A program made the translations under genes and the position numbers. From Silene conica (Eukaryota; Streptophyta; Magnoliopsida; Caryophyllales; Caryophyllaceae): a stretch of DNA of 64,000 bases. Under the pieces are notes generated by a model. The model was given only the letters and a program-made list of their open reading frames with translations, made no database searches and was not told the origin of the DNA. Of the stretch, positions 54,641 through 64,000 are shown in pieces. Each line of letters starts with the position of its first letter. Within the stretch, counting starts at the first letter, position 1. Location of the stretch: positions 14,885,001-14,949,000 of the forward strand of contig CM055318.2 of the NCBI GenBank assembly GCA_029255685.2, in the 5' to 3' direction.

Positions 54641-57492
54641 ATGGCAGCTCTTAAAAAAGTTTCGATTTGGATCGCTCGCTTCATCATCTTCATTCCTGTT
54701 TTTGTCTTCTTATTTGTCTTGGCTTTCGTCAAATGTGAGTTGCAAAATCTTAATAATCACTCATGTTTTAAATTTGCCATATTAGAGAATTATAATCATA
54801 CAAATTCTCATTTTTATTTTGTTTCTAAATGACTTACATTATTTATGTTGCAGGCCTGGTTATTAGTCCCATCATATACCTGATAATAATATTTGGTGAT
54901 ACTGGGATTGTTATCGGCTTATGGCCTGTTCATTTATTCTGGAGTATTTATTGTTTGATTAGGTAATAACCACCTTGGCCATTTCTTGTTAGTTGAATAA
55001 ATATGCAGGTCGGTCTAACTGAACCGTTATTCTCATGTAAGACCGTGGTACCCAATACAAGTAAATAAGGTGTTAAGTATGGACTTCCCGACTATAATAC
55101 GTCTTACAACGATTTTATTTGGTTATATAATTTGGGTTACAAGATTTCCTTGCAGTGTAAGACGATCATTATATATAAAAACACTCCTTTATTGATCATA
55201 CTAAATGAGCATTTAACCAATGAAAAAATGATTATCTCACCCGGTAAGACGATGTTATTCTATTATTTGTACAGAACAAAGAAATTTGGGCCATTCATGA
55301 AATGCTTGTTGATTATATTGGTGCCAGTAGAAGTTGCATTGTGGACAGCACTTGGATTAGCAGTTAGTGCAGTCATGGGGTTTTTGTATGGCCATGTATG
55401 CCCTTTCTTGGACTCATTCAAGCCAATTAGTATAAAAGGGCTACCCTTTGGCACGAAGTTGCTTAGGGCCTTAACGGTAACGTTTTCCGACCAATGTATT
55501 AGCTGAAGTTTTTACTCAACAACATAATGTACGATGAACCTTGCTAGTTATGGTTGAATTGTGCAGGATGGGACATGGAACAGGGCTTGGAGTGCTTGTA
55601 CCATTGTTCGTGATTTTTCAGATTTTTCATTTCATTCTTATTTCTCTGTCATGGATGAGTTGCTCCTTGATAATGGAGACGACCGTATTGAACTTAAGTA
55701 AATTTACAATTCCTATCTCTGTTTACTACACTCTAATGTTTGCTTCAATCGAGTTTGTGTTTACTATACTCTAATGTTTTCTAGGGTCATTATGCTGCCC
55801 GGATGCCTTATATCAGCCATAGTTGGAGTTGTGGTGGACGTGGTTATGATAACCATGATAACTATATATAAATCACCGATACTCTTGATTAAAGGGTGGC
55901 AGCGGTTAATACAGGATTTGATTGGGAGAGAAGGGCCATTTTTAGAAACTATCTGTGTCCCTTTTGCTGGCATTTGTATTCTCTTGTGGCCTCTTGCAGT
56001 TGTTATAGGTGTTGTGCTTGGTATCTTGTCAAGTGTCGGATTTGGGTGTTATTCTGCGGTGATTGCATACCAGGTATTGTTTCACCCATGTAGTTAGCTT
56101 TACCTAAGAGACTGGCATTTTAATCGCTGTCTTGAATGCTATCACGTACGAGGAAGTTAAAGAGTTGCATACAATTGAAGTTCAAAAGTACAAGGACTTG
56201 TATTAAGTATGATTGTATGAAGATTGAAGTCACTATTAATTTCCTATTATTTTGCATTTTCTTTATCAGTTGATCTTGAAAACAAATCAATGCAGAAGTT
56301 ATACCTTGTTATCCTGTAGGAAAACTCAACGAAGAGCGGATTTCTCTATATAGTTGCCTCTGTATCCATATACGATGAGTACACTAACGACTTGCTTTAC
56401 CTTCAAGAAGGTTCCTGCTTCCCAAGGTATTGTACGCTTCCTAGCATTTTCAATACACTTGACAAACGTCTTTATGATATTGACGAACAGTCTTATATAA
56501 TTGGGCAGCCAGGCCTAAATATCGCGATCAGCTTGAAATTGACCTAGAACAACTACCGATACAAGAACTCCAGCAGCAACCTGAAATAGTTGGACCTCTT
56601 CTTACTGACAGTGCAAGTACTACACTCCAGGCCATAGTGGTAAGTATTTAAATGACTCGACTTTATGGTCACTTGGTCGTAACTTGGCTGGTGGCAAATC
56701 TAATTACTCCGTATTTAACTTACAAGTTTCACTCAGACTGTTGATAGTTATTGTTCCTTATGTCTACTAATTGTTATAATAATGATAATGATGGTTTTTA
56801 GATATGGGATAGTTTTTTCAAAGCTTATGAAGAAATCGGAGTGGAACTTTTCCAAAGTCGGGCAATTGGATTGCAGGATCTACAGAGCTGGAAGGATTCA
56901 CAGAACAAGATAGTCAGCACCGGGATCCCAGCATACGCGTTTCTAGAATGCTTCCTGAGGTCCATCAAGAGTGGTTCTCCAGGATTTCTCTTGCGTAAGA
57001 AGCAATTGCATATCCTTGATTGATTTTCATACAGTAGAATTTTTATGCCAGTGTTCATAAATTGCAGGCAATGATGTAGAAATAACAAGTGTAAACAGAC
57101 CAGAAGGAAGACTATTGGAATGGGTGTATGAGCCGATGAGTGTGATGAAAGCGCAAATCAAACATATGGATTTGACAGAATCAGAACAACGATATCTGTA
57201 TGCGCACTGTCTATATGCCGGTGATATCGAGAAAATAGAGGGATGGCATAATGGGGGAACACCTCCATCTGACGTGATTAGAAGAGCTCAAGTTGAGGGT
57301 ATAAGTAGAAGGTGAGTAAAGTATGTACACCTGATTATGTGTTGTTATTGCTGTAAGTAATGTCATTTGGAAAATGTTGTCAGGTTGCAAGGTCTTTGCT
57401 TGACATTATCACGAATGCCGACATCTCGACGTCGATTCTTTGAAGTTGTACAGAAAATTGAGCAAGAGGCGAGAATACTGCCTGAGTCCTGA
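54641..57492 (+). CDS. Membrane protein, At3g27390-like family
   Basis: Ten exons by GT..AG sites and open frame: 54641-54734, 54854-54962, 55275-55476, 55567-55697, 55785-56073, 56320-56426, 56513-56639, 56802-56994, 57068-57311, 57384-57492. Together they give 1605 nt and 534 residues with all phases consistent. The N-terminal half has several hydrophobic segments (ARFIIFIPVFVFLFVLAFV, LVISPIIYLIIIFGDTGIVI, CLLIILVPVEVALWTALGLA, ICVPFAGICILLWPLAVVI). Family landmarks are GLWPVHLFWS, DGTWNRAW, FHSYFSVMDELL and DEYTNDLLYLQEGSCFP. The soluble C-terminus has EWVYEPMSVMKAQIK. This is the plant family annotated as uncharacterised membrane protein At3g27390; the molecular role is unknown. The gene appears intact and is the best-supported host gene here. 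Intron 2 (54963-55274) holds repeated GTAAGACG phrases. Confidence 0.92.
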
Positions 57493-58936
57493 ATTCCTAA
57501 TGGTTGAAGTGGCCTCATTTGCTTTGTAAGACATCACGCAGCATCGCTTACAAATAATAACAATCAGGAAATTGCAGGAGTTAACAGTTTGCTACGTTTA
57601 GTCCTTGTTGGAATAGTTGCTTCAAGAGAATTTGTCTTTACCGAGGAAGTCTTTAATTCCATCTTCGTTGTTTGTGCAATTAGTCATGCTTATATACTGA
57701 ATTGGTGAGTCATCTTGTTTTCTCAAGACTGAATGTGCACAGAATTCGTCCCACCATAAATGTTACGTACTATGAATCTTACACATCCTTATTGCTATAT
57801 AAATCCTCCTTCATCAATCACAAAACTCACTCATCTCATCACTTATCTTTTTTACAATCTTTCTCTCTTGCTCTTATACTTCTGTCGTCTACTACCAAAT
57901 AATTCTAAAGATTCTTCCGCAACGAACTTGGCTGTGTTCAACTGTTTCTCCGCCTACACCAGAAAAACAGTGGTTGTGTAATCCTGGGGGTTGAGTGCTA
58001 CTGAGGCCGTGTGTAGATAGTAGACGGGGCATAAATCAACTTTAGGACAGTGACGTTTGTCACGCCACAACCTTACGTCTCAGATAAGATTTTTACTGTT
58101 TTTATTATTTATAGTTTCTATGCCCATACCTACTACTCTGATAACAATCTAAAGTTGATTTATCTAAGTTAACGACTATTTTTTTTTATTATTAAGATTG
58201 GTATTTTATGGTTAGTAGACTATAACAATGTTGGACATTCTCTTGTTTTTGTTTGGATCAAATATTCAATTTGGAAAATTCAATCACAAAGTGCGGAGTA
58301 TTATCTATTGCAAAAGATGAAGTATCTTTATCCTCAATAGTCTTTTATATTTATACTCCTCTTTATTTATATTATCTATGAATTGGCATACAATTTAATG
58401 TTGACTTAACGGTAAATATTGGTGAATTTGCCAACATGCTTTTTCAAAGCCCTCAATCGTCGCGGATGTAGAAGTCACTGGTATCACATAAGTCATTGGA
58501 GTCTCGCATAACACGTTGTTTCTTTTTTTAATTGATTTATTATAATTGGTGAATATCCTTGTTTTTAATCCCTATTTTTCTTGCTCTATATATATGAATT
58601 TCTGTTTTCAGATTATCAGTTTTATTTGATTAATTTTATGGGATTAATTTGTTTCTTTGTTTGATATCTTCAAAAAGATTGCTCTTAGTCGATGGGTACT
58701 TTTTAATTTGTGACTCGAGTTGTTTTAATTTGTTTATTTGCGGTATATTTGATGTTTTATTTTTTGGTTGCTTGGATTTTGTATAATGATGTTTAAGATG
58801 TTGGGTTTGACCAGAGACTTGATTTGGGTTTTGGTGATGTTATGGATTTAATTACAGTGTGTATTTTTTGTTTGGTGGCTTTTTATTGATTTGCTGTTTC
58901 GAGATATGGATTTCAGCTTACGTACGAAGTTATGTA
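57493..58936. other. Intergenic region
   Basis: No gene supported. A TATA-like CTATATAAATCC at 57794 followed by a C/T-rich leader-like stretch (57805-57880) looks promoter-like, but only short frames follow. It could be an LTR or non-coding RNA promoter. The rest is AT-rich. Confidence 0.35.
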
Positions 58937-59192
58937 CTTCCTCTATTTTAATCCAAATGGGCACTTTGCTTTTTGTACACTATTCACAAATCAACTTTCA
59001 ATCGCAATTTTCTCTCAATACATAAGAAAAATATATTCATGTGGGGTTGTTTAATTCGTCTTTACGAGTACATTGAAAATATATAACTTTTATAATTTTT
59101 ACAAATACGTAGTTAAAGATATAAAGCACGCAAAACGTGCGTTGGCAAACGTGAAAAAGGTAAAGTGCCCATTTGGATTAAAATGGAGAAAG
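58937..59192. mobile_element. Stowaway MITE
   Basis: The 256-bp element has TIRs CTTCCTCTATTTTAATCC and the inverted form of CTTTCTCCATTTTAATCC, matching for about 33 bp (both continue AAATGGGCACTTT). TA duplications lie at 58935-58936 and 59193-59194. Internally AT-rich with no coding. It is mobilised by mariner-type transposases. Confidence 0.92.
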
Positions 59193-59640
59193 TATTATGG
59201 TTTGTGTTGCTAAGTTTTATGTTCTTGAAAATATATGAAAAGTGTTAAAAGAAATTGATGTACTGTATTATACAAGACAGTATTCAATGTTTTTGTCTAG
59301 ACGACTGAATAAACTTGATATCTTGGTTCAAGAGTTTAATAAATAAACTTATATGAAAACGTTTATCTTAGATGACATAATTTTTCAAAAAGAGCAGTTG
59401 TTTATCAATGTGTTATGTCATTTAGTCGAGTCAAATTCTGTGTTTTTTAACTACTTGATATTATGTAGTTGAGCTAAAAGTTTTAAAACTTTTATTAAGT
59501 TTATCTCATCAAAGAAATTGTTTATACTTATTGTGCGTGGTGATGGTTAGTCTACTGTTTGATTTTTCTGAAAGTAATGATATTTTTAATATCTGAGCTA
59601 AGAAACATGTGTATAGTATAGAGTAGCAAAATACATATAC
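59193..59640. other. AT-rich intergenic stretch
   Basis: No gene or element recognised. A CACTA-type terminus expected just left of the subterminal repeats at 59645 was not found. Confidence 0.4.
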
Positions 59641-59644
59641 GAAG

Positions 59645-60105
59645 ACGGTTAAAAACCGTTCTCCTATGAGTGGCGGAACCGTGCTCCCCCTGGCCGTGCT
59701 CTTTACCTAAGAGAACGGTTCAACCGTGCTCTTAGTTGTGCACTTACCAGAACGGTTCATTTAAGAACCGTTCTCTTATGTCATGCTCAACCGTTCTCTT
59801 TGCCCTTTTAACCGTTCTCTTAACCCTACATAACCGTTCTCTTAGGTATATTACCAGCACGGTTCAGTATAGAACCGTTCTCTTTGTATAGCCAACCGTT
59901 CTCTTTACCCTTTATAACCGTTCTCTTATGCCACTTACAAGAACGGTTCTATTGTGAACCGTTCTCTTTGCACCTCACTTTCCAGCACGGTTGCCCTTTT
60001 AACCGTTCTCTTTTCCCTTATAACCGTTCTCTTTTGTTCAAACTTCGCGCCATATGTTTGAATAATAGAGCACGGTTGAGAACATAACCGTTCTCTTTGC
60101 ACCTG
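59645..60105. repeat. Subterminal AACCGTTCTC repeats
   Basis: More than fifteen copies of AACCGTTCTC and its complement or variants (AGCACGGTT, GAACGGTT). Starts at 59766, 59789, 59810 and 59832 are 23, 21 and 22 bp apart. Confidence 0.92.
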
Positions 60106-60174
60106 ATATTTTTTTTTTAATAATTTGATTTATAATTCATCCGGCCTATATACAATTTTTCCTGCAAAATAAAC

Positions 60175-60317
60175 GTACAATAACATTGCTCCAACAACTG
60201 AGCTACATCATTCATATAACATTGCTCCAACAACTGAGCTACATCATTCATATATACAACATACTGGGGCCAAACTTCATCATCGTTCATTCGTATGCTA
60301 AACTTCATCATCGTATG
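60175..60317. repeat. 36-bp tandem duplication downstream of the transposon gene
   Basis: TAACATTGCTCCAACAACTG starts at 60181 and again at 60217, a 36-bp unit present twice. Next to it AACTTCATCATCGT recurs three times (about 60273, 60300, 60319). The last copy overlaps the stop codon of the transposon gene, so its 3' end has been duplicated. Confidence 0.88.
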
Positions 60318-63300
60318 CTAAACTTCATCATCGTTCATGGGTGACCTAAACTGGAGCGCAAAGTTAGCCCATATATCTCTCACCTCGTCAATCAGCTCAA
60401 GCGGATATGTCAATGGGGCTCTAAGCATGAACTACAAACAAATTTTCAAAAATTGGTTAGAAAATTTTTATCCAAGACTCCTATATATATATATAAGTAA
60501 AATGAACTAAAAAACCAAAAACATACGTACATTTGGAGTAATAGTAACATATCTTCCTTTGATGACGTCCAACATGTATCGACAAACATAATATCCACAT
60601 AAAACGGAATCATAAGGCTGCAAAGGGGCCTGAAAGGGTAGCTCATATTATAAATAAATACTTCACGCACATGTACTATACTTAATAAGAGAAACAATAT
60701 TTATGTTAATATATATATATATATATAGATATATATACTATATATACAAGAAGTACCTTAATCGTTTTCCAAACAACGCCATTGGCCTCATATTTTGCAA
60801 GTGGATCGATAGAGTTCCTTTTCTCAAAGGCCCTGTATATATAGATAGCCAGGTTTATATATTTATTCAGTTTTAGTTGATAATGAAGCGTCAATTTAAA
60901 GTATAATAGAAAAACAAGCTAAGGTCTATGATTGATGGCTTTTGGGTGGCTTAACTTTTCTTCCTAGCCTACAGAAACATTTTAAGGCAAATGCAGGGGA
61001 GTAACAACGGGAGGTATAATATATGAAGGCAAAATAAAAAAGATCAGAAATAAGTTAGACATACTTGGTAATTGTATCCACGAAAAATTGACGAGGCTCT
61101 GTATGTCCGGCAGGATCACACCAATACACTGTACTTTGAGCCGGATTGATCACGCCCAACATCCAATGCTTACTACAAGTTATAGAAAAATACAACGAAG
61201 ATATCAACTTAAATATTGACAAAAAATAATAAAATAATTAATCAAGTCATCAATAATAATACTATGAAAAGAACTTTATAATTACGTACCCCTGGGCATA
61301 TGGAGCAAATATAAGTTTCCACAATCGGTACATGTCATTGCCCTAGCAACATAATCGGATCGATAATTTTCATCCGGAGCAACGGATTCGAAGGCTAAGG
61401 TCTGTGGGCACAAGAATCCATAGTGACTACTAATTTGCATGGTATCGGCAAGATCACTCAAATACCTACAACAATAAGAATCCATAGTAACTATCTAGTA
61501 CTAGTTTGCATATTATCAGATATATACTAATGGGATTGCAAAGGGGAAGCTTAAACAAAGAGACCGAACCTCATAAAGAGTGTGATGTGAGAGGCACCAA
61601 TCATTTGTTCATCTAACAAATGAACAACCTCCTCATAACTAATGTAGCAAGTTTGTTCATTGTGTAACACATGTTCGTCAATGGGAACACTGATCATTGT
61701 CCCACTTGCCTTTAAAACCCGAGCCTCAGTTGCTAATAACTTCAAATCCATGGTCCTCTGCTTTTGCTTAAAATTGGGACTAACTTCAATTCCAAGGAAA
61801 GATGGCGAAATCGAGGGCGAACACTTCTGAGGCTTGGACTTCTTTGCTGCTGCTGCTTTATTTTTTCCTTGATCATTCTTTTTCATGGTTATCTAAAAGT
61901 TGGCATAAATAAGTTGATATAAATGGTATAACTCTTAGTAGTGTATCTTATATCATTATATATACTAGCTAGAAATCTTAGTTACCTTCTCAACAGGACT
62001 ATGTATATGACTTTGCGGCCACTGAATAAATGAACCCTTAGCATGAGTCAATGTTATCATATCACCAACAGGCATTGGTAAATCAACATTTTCCGACCCA
62101 GAATAGATTTCCTTGATTGACACTTTGCTAAAACCATCACGAAGGGCAATGCCATGAATGGAAACAAATTCGTCCTTACTTGATAGGTATACCATTCCTG
62201 AAGCCACTATCTTCGATGATTTGTTTGGCAGTGATAGCACACAATCTTTCCAAGCCTGAAAATTTAAGTTATAGTAGAATTTCAAACTTTTTTCATTTAC
62301 TATAAAGTAGCGTCTTTAATGAAAAGCTTACATATATACCTGTTGTGTTACTGGGCCAGGAGTCTTCAAAACATTGGTCACGGGTGGATCCTCAGTCACT
62401 TGTAGTGATTGCACCCCTTTTAGTGAGAGTGATTGCATGTGAGACCCCTGCATAGATAGATTAGTGTTTTAAAACTTTTTTCATCGACTAGATAGTGTTT
62501 TAAATGCAAAGCTTACAAATCCTTCTTAATGAAAACCTTTTACAACCTGCCGTGGTGATATGGTAGGAATCTTCAGAACATTGGTCTTGGGTGTTTGGTA
62601 ATCCTCCTCTCGGGGTGTCTCCTCTCGGGGTGTCTCCTCTCGGGGTGTCTCTTCACTCACGTGTAGTGATGCAGAATTTGTCGATCCCTCGGTACTCATA
62701 GATGCTCCTCCGTGCATTAAATCGTCTAATACTTTAGTACTTGGCTTCTCACCAGTTAGCCAAAACTGCATCATCACTGATTTCAGCTTTTCCAAGTCAT
62801 CAATTTGCTGTTGCATGTAATTGATCTTCTCGCACAACTCTCCTCTTGTCGGTTTTTTTGGTCCCTTCCCAAAATACTCTGTTATGGAAATACCGTTAGG
62901 AATTCCTCGCACACGGCCCGGATGCTCAGGCTTGCCTATCGCCTTAGCGAGTATGTCTTCCCGTCCTTCGGGCACAAATAATCCAGCCTCAACATCCTTT
63001 TCAAGGGATTCCTGCAAATCACCAATATTAATTGAGTTTTTAGCAGCCAAAAAAAATGAATAAATAGCACTAATAAATTAAACAACTGAACTAAACCGAG
63101 TTAAATTACAAAAATGTTCAACTTACAATTTTCAAAGCAACTTCCTTATCATAATCAGTCATGTCCCCTTTCGCTGACTTGTGAGCCCTTAGCCAAGTTA
63201 AATATCGATCAACTTTTTCCACTTGTTTTCCCTTGGCAGCTAAATCTTCTTTCTATCAAAAAAGAAGAGAGTTCATGAAAATTCGTGCCAACTTTTGACC

Positions 63301-63770
63301 TGGAAGTTAGCTAAAAAATGAAACCAATACATAGAACTTACGACTTTAACTTGAATCCCTCGATATCCTGCTCGTGAGCCAAAGTATTTCCCCTTTTTTT
63401 TAGAGGCATTCTCCTTGTTCTTATCACTGATCGCCTAATAACATAAATCATATAGAGTGAAAAATAGTACGAGAGATACTATATACATATATATATATAT
63501 TATCATGAAATAATTTGCGTGTCTACAAAAATAGAAATATTACCTTGAATTTTTCACTAGTGTGAGATGCCAGAAACTTGTTCCAATCATCTTGTGTAAT
63601 CTGCTTATACAAGGGTGGTGGTGTCTTCTGGATAGCTCCCGTCTCATCATACATCCACTCACGAACCAAAGTGCATTTCCATTTTCTCCATAATTCAGCC
63701 ATCTTTTGGAGACACCAATCGTGACGCTCTTCAATGACATGGAAAGCACCCTGAAATATAATATGAACAA
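60318..63770 (-). CDS. CACTA transposon gene: Transposase_24 plus Ulp1-like protease (5' end not in window)
   Basis: Exons run right to left. 63750-63545 reads FHVIEERHDWCLQKMAELWRKW. 63433-63340 reads KKKGKYFGSRAGYRG. 63013-62550 includes EAGLFVPEGREDILAKAIGK and PEHPGRVRGI, the hallmark of plant Transposase_24 proteins, plus three PREET repeats. 62260-61985 and 61886-61565 form a linker with a basic KKNDQGKNKAAAAKKSKPQK. 61485-61300, 61170-61080 and 60834-60757 include HWMLGVINPAQSTVYWCDPAG with catalytic His and Asp of a C48 (Ulp1-like) peptidase. 60629-60532 has LQPYDSVLCGYYVCRYM with Gln and Cys. The final exon (60431-60318) ends in RSPMNDDEV. The catalytic set is complete. Exon edges are approximate except the last three. 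One gene or two adjacent genes cannot be decided here. Confidence 0.7.
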
Positions 63771-64000
63771 ACTTTTAATCGTAATAGGGAAATCATATTA
63801 TCATAGTATCATTACAATGCTAAATATGAATTCTCAACAACTTGCACATATAACAATCAATAACTATAGTTACCAAAGTTGTTGTATATAGGGGTGAACA
63901 AAAATATACCATATAAACTAATATACAAATACGATACAATATACGGTTTGCATTTCCATTATCCTTATTAGTACTCCTCTAAGTCATCTTATTATCTTGC

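Larger units (their letters stand above)
59641..64000 (-). mobile_element. Second CACTA-type element, extends beyond window
   Basis: Subterminal repeats AACCGTTCTCTT occupy 59645-60105, and a spliced transposon gene with Transposase_24 and Ulp1-like parts occupies 60318-63770 on the minus strand. The architecture fits a plant En/Spm-type element. The left CACTA terminus is not visible and the right end lies outside the window, so classification rests on subterminal repeats and gene content. Confidence 0.65.

Noticed and set aside
59580..59645. Left CACTA terminus of the second CACTA-type element
   Set aside because: No CACTA-like end was found immediately left of the subterminal repeats; the terminus may be degenerate or lost.

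Overview
This is plant nuclear DNA, almost certainly from an angiosperm with a repeat-rich genome. Evidence: spliced genes with GT..AG introns, a ten-exon gene matching the plant-specific At3g27390-like membrane-protein family, a DUF295 F-box gene, and plant-type Tat/Athila-like, MULE, CACTA, hAT, Helitron, mariner, copia and LINE elements. Base composition and intergenic style resemble a Caryophyllales genome; that placement is a guess.

Layout. 1-6.7 kb holds small non-autonomous elements: a Tourist-like MITE (228-402), a hAT MITE with perfect 8-bp target duplication (634-1471), a Helitron (2302-4023) with a nested MITE (2465-2820), and a truncated LTR element (4024-6709). 6.7-17.1 kb is a minus-strand Tat/Athila-like LTR element in the order LTR-internal-LTR-internal (truncated), with an inserted solo LTR of a related family. 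17.1-21.6 kb is a decayed mariner element. 21.76-42.42 kb is a run of (TA)n tracts that separate two MITE-like elements and one element of about 18.4 kb. That large element carries a FAR1-like MULE transposase (one premature stop), a multi-exon Ulp1-like cysteine protease gene and three F-box-like paralogues, set in a sea of 21-bp-phased short motifs. 43.2-48.4 kb is a copia remnant whose LTR was split by a 4.87-kb CACTA element with a captured exon. 48.4-49.8 kb is the 3' part of a LINE.

The two ordinary host genes are an intact F-box/DUF295 gene (50605-51921) and an intact ten-exon membrane-protein gene (54641-57492, 534 aa by my splicing). Between them lies a 5'-truncated LINE with an 18-bp target duplication. 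From 59.6 kb to the right edge is a second CACTA-type element with a Transposase_24/Ulp1-like gene on the minus strand.

The most unusual signal is a recurring 21-bp (two helical turns) spacing of short motifs. Paired palindromes in the LTR elements keep this spacing in all but one set. It recurs as the GTGAAAC motif of the 18.4-kb element, the ATGTATCT and TGCATGAA motifs of its two neighbours, and the subterminal motif pairs of the CACTA elements. The large element, combining transposase, SUMO-protease-like and F-box-like genes with thousands of bases of private motif, is the best candidate for a previously undescribed system.
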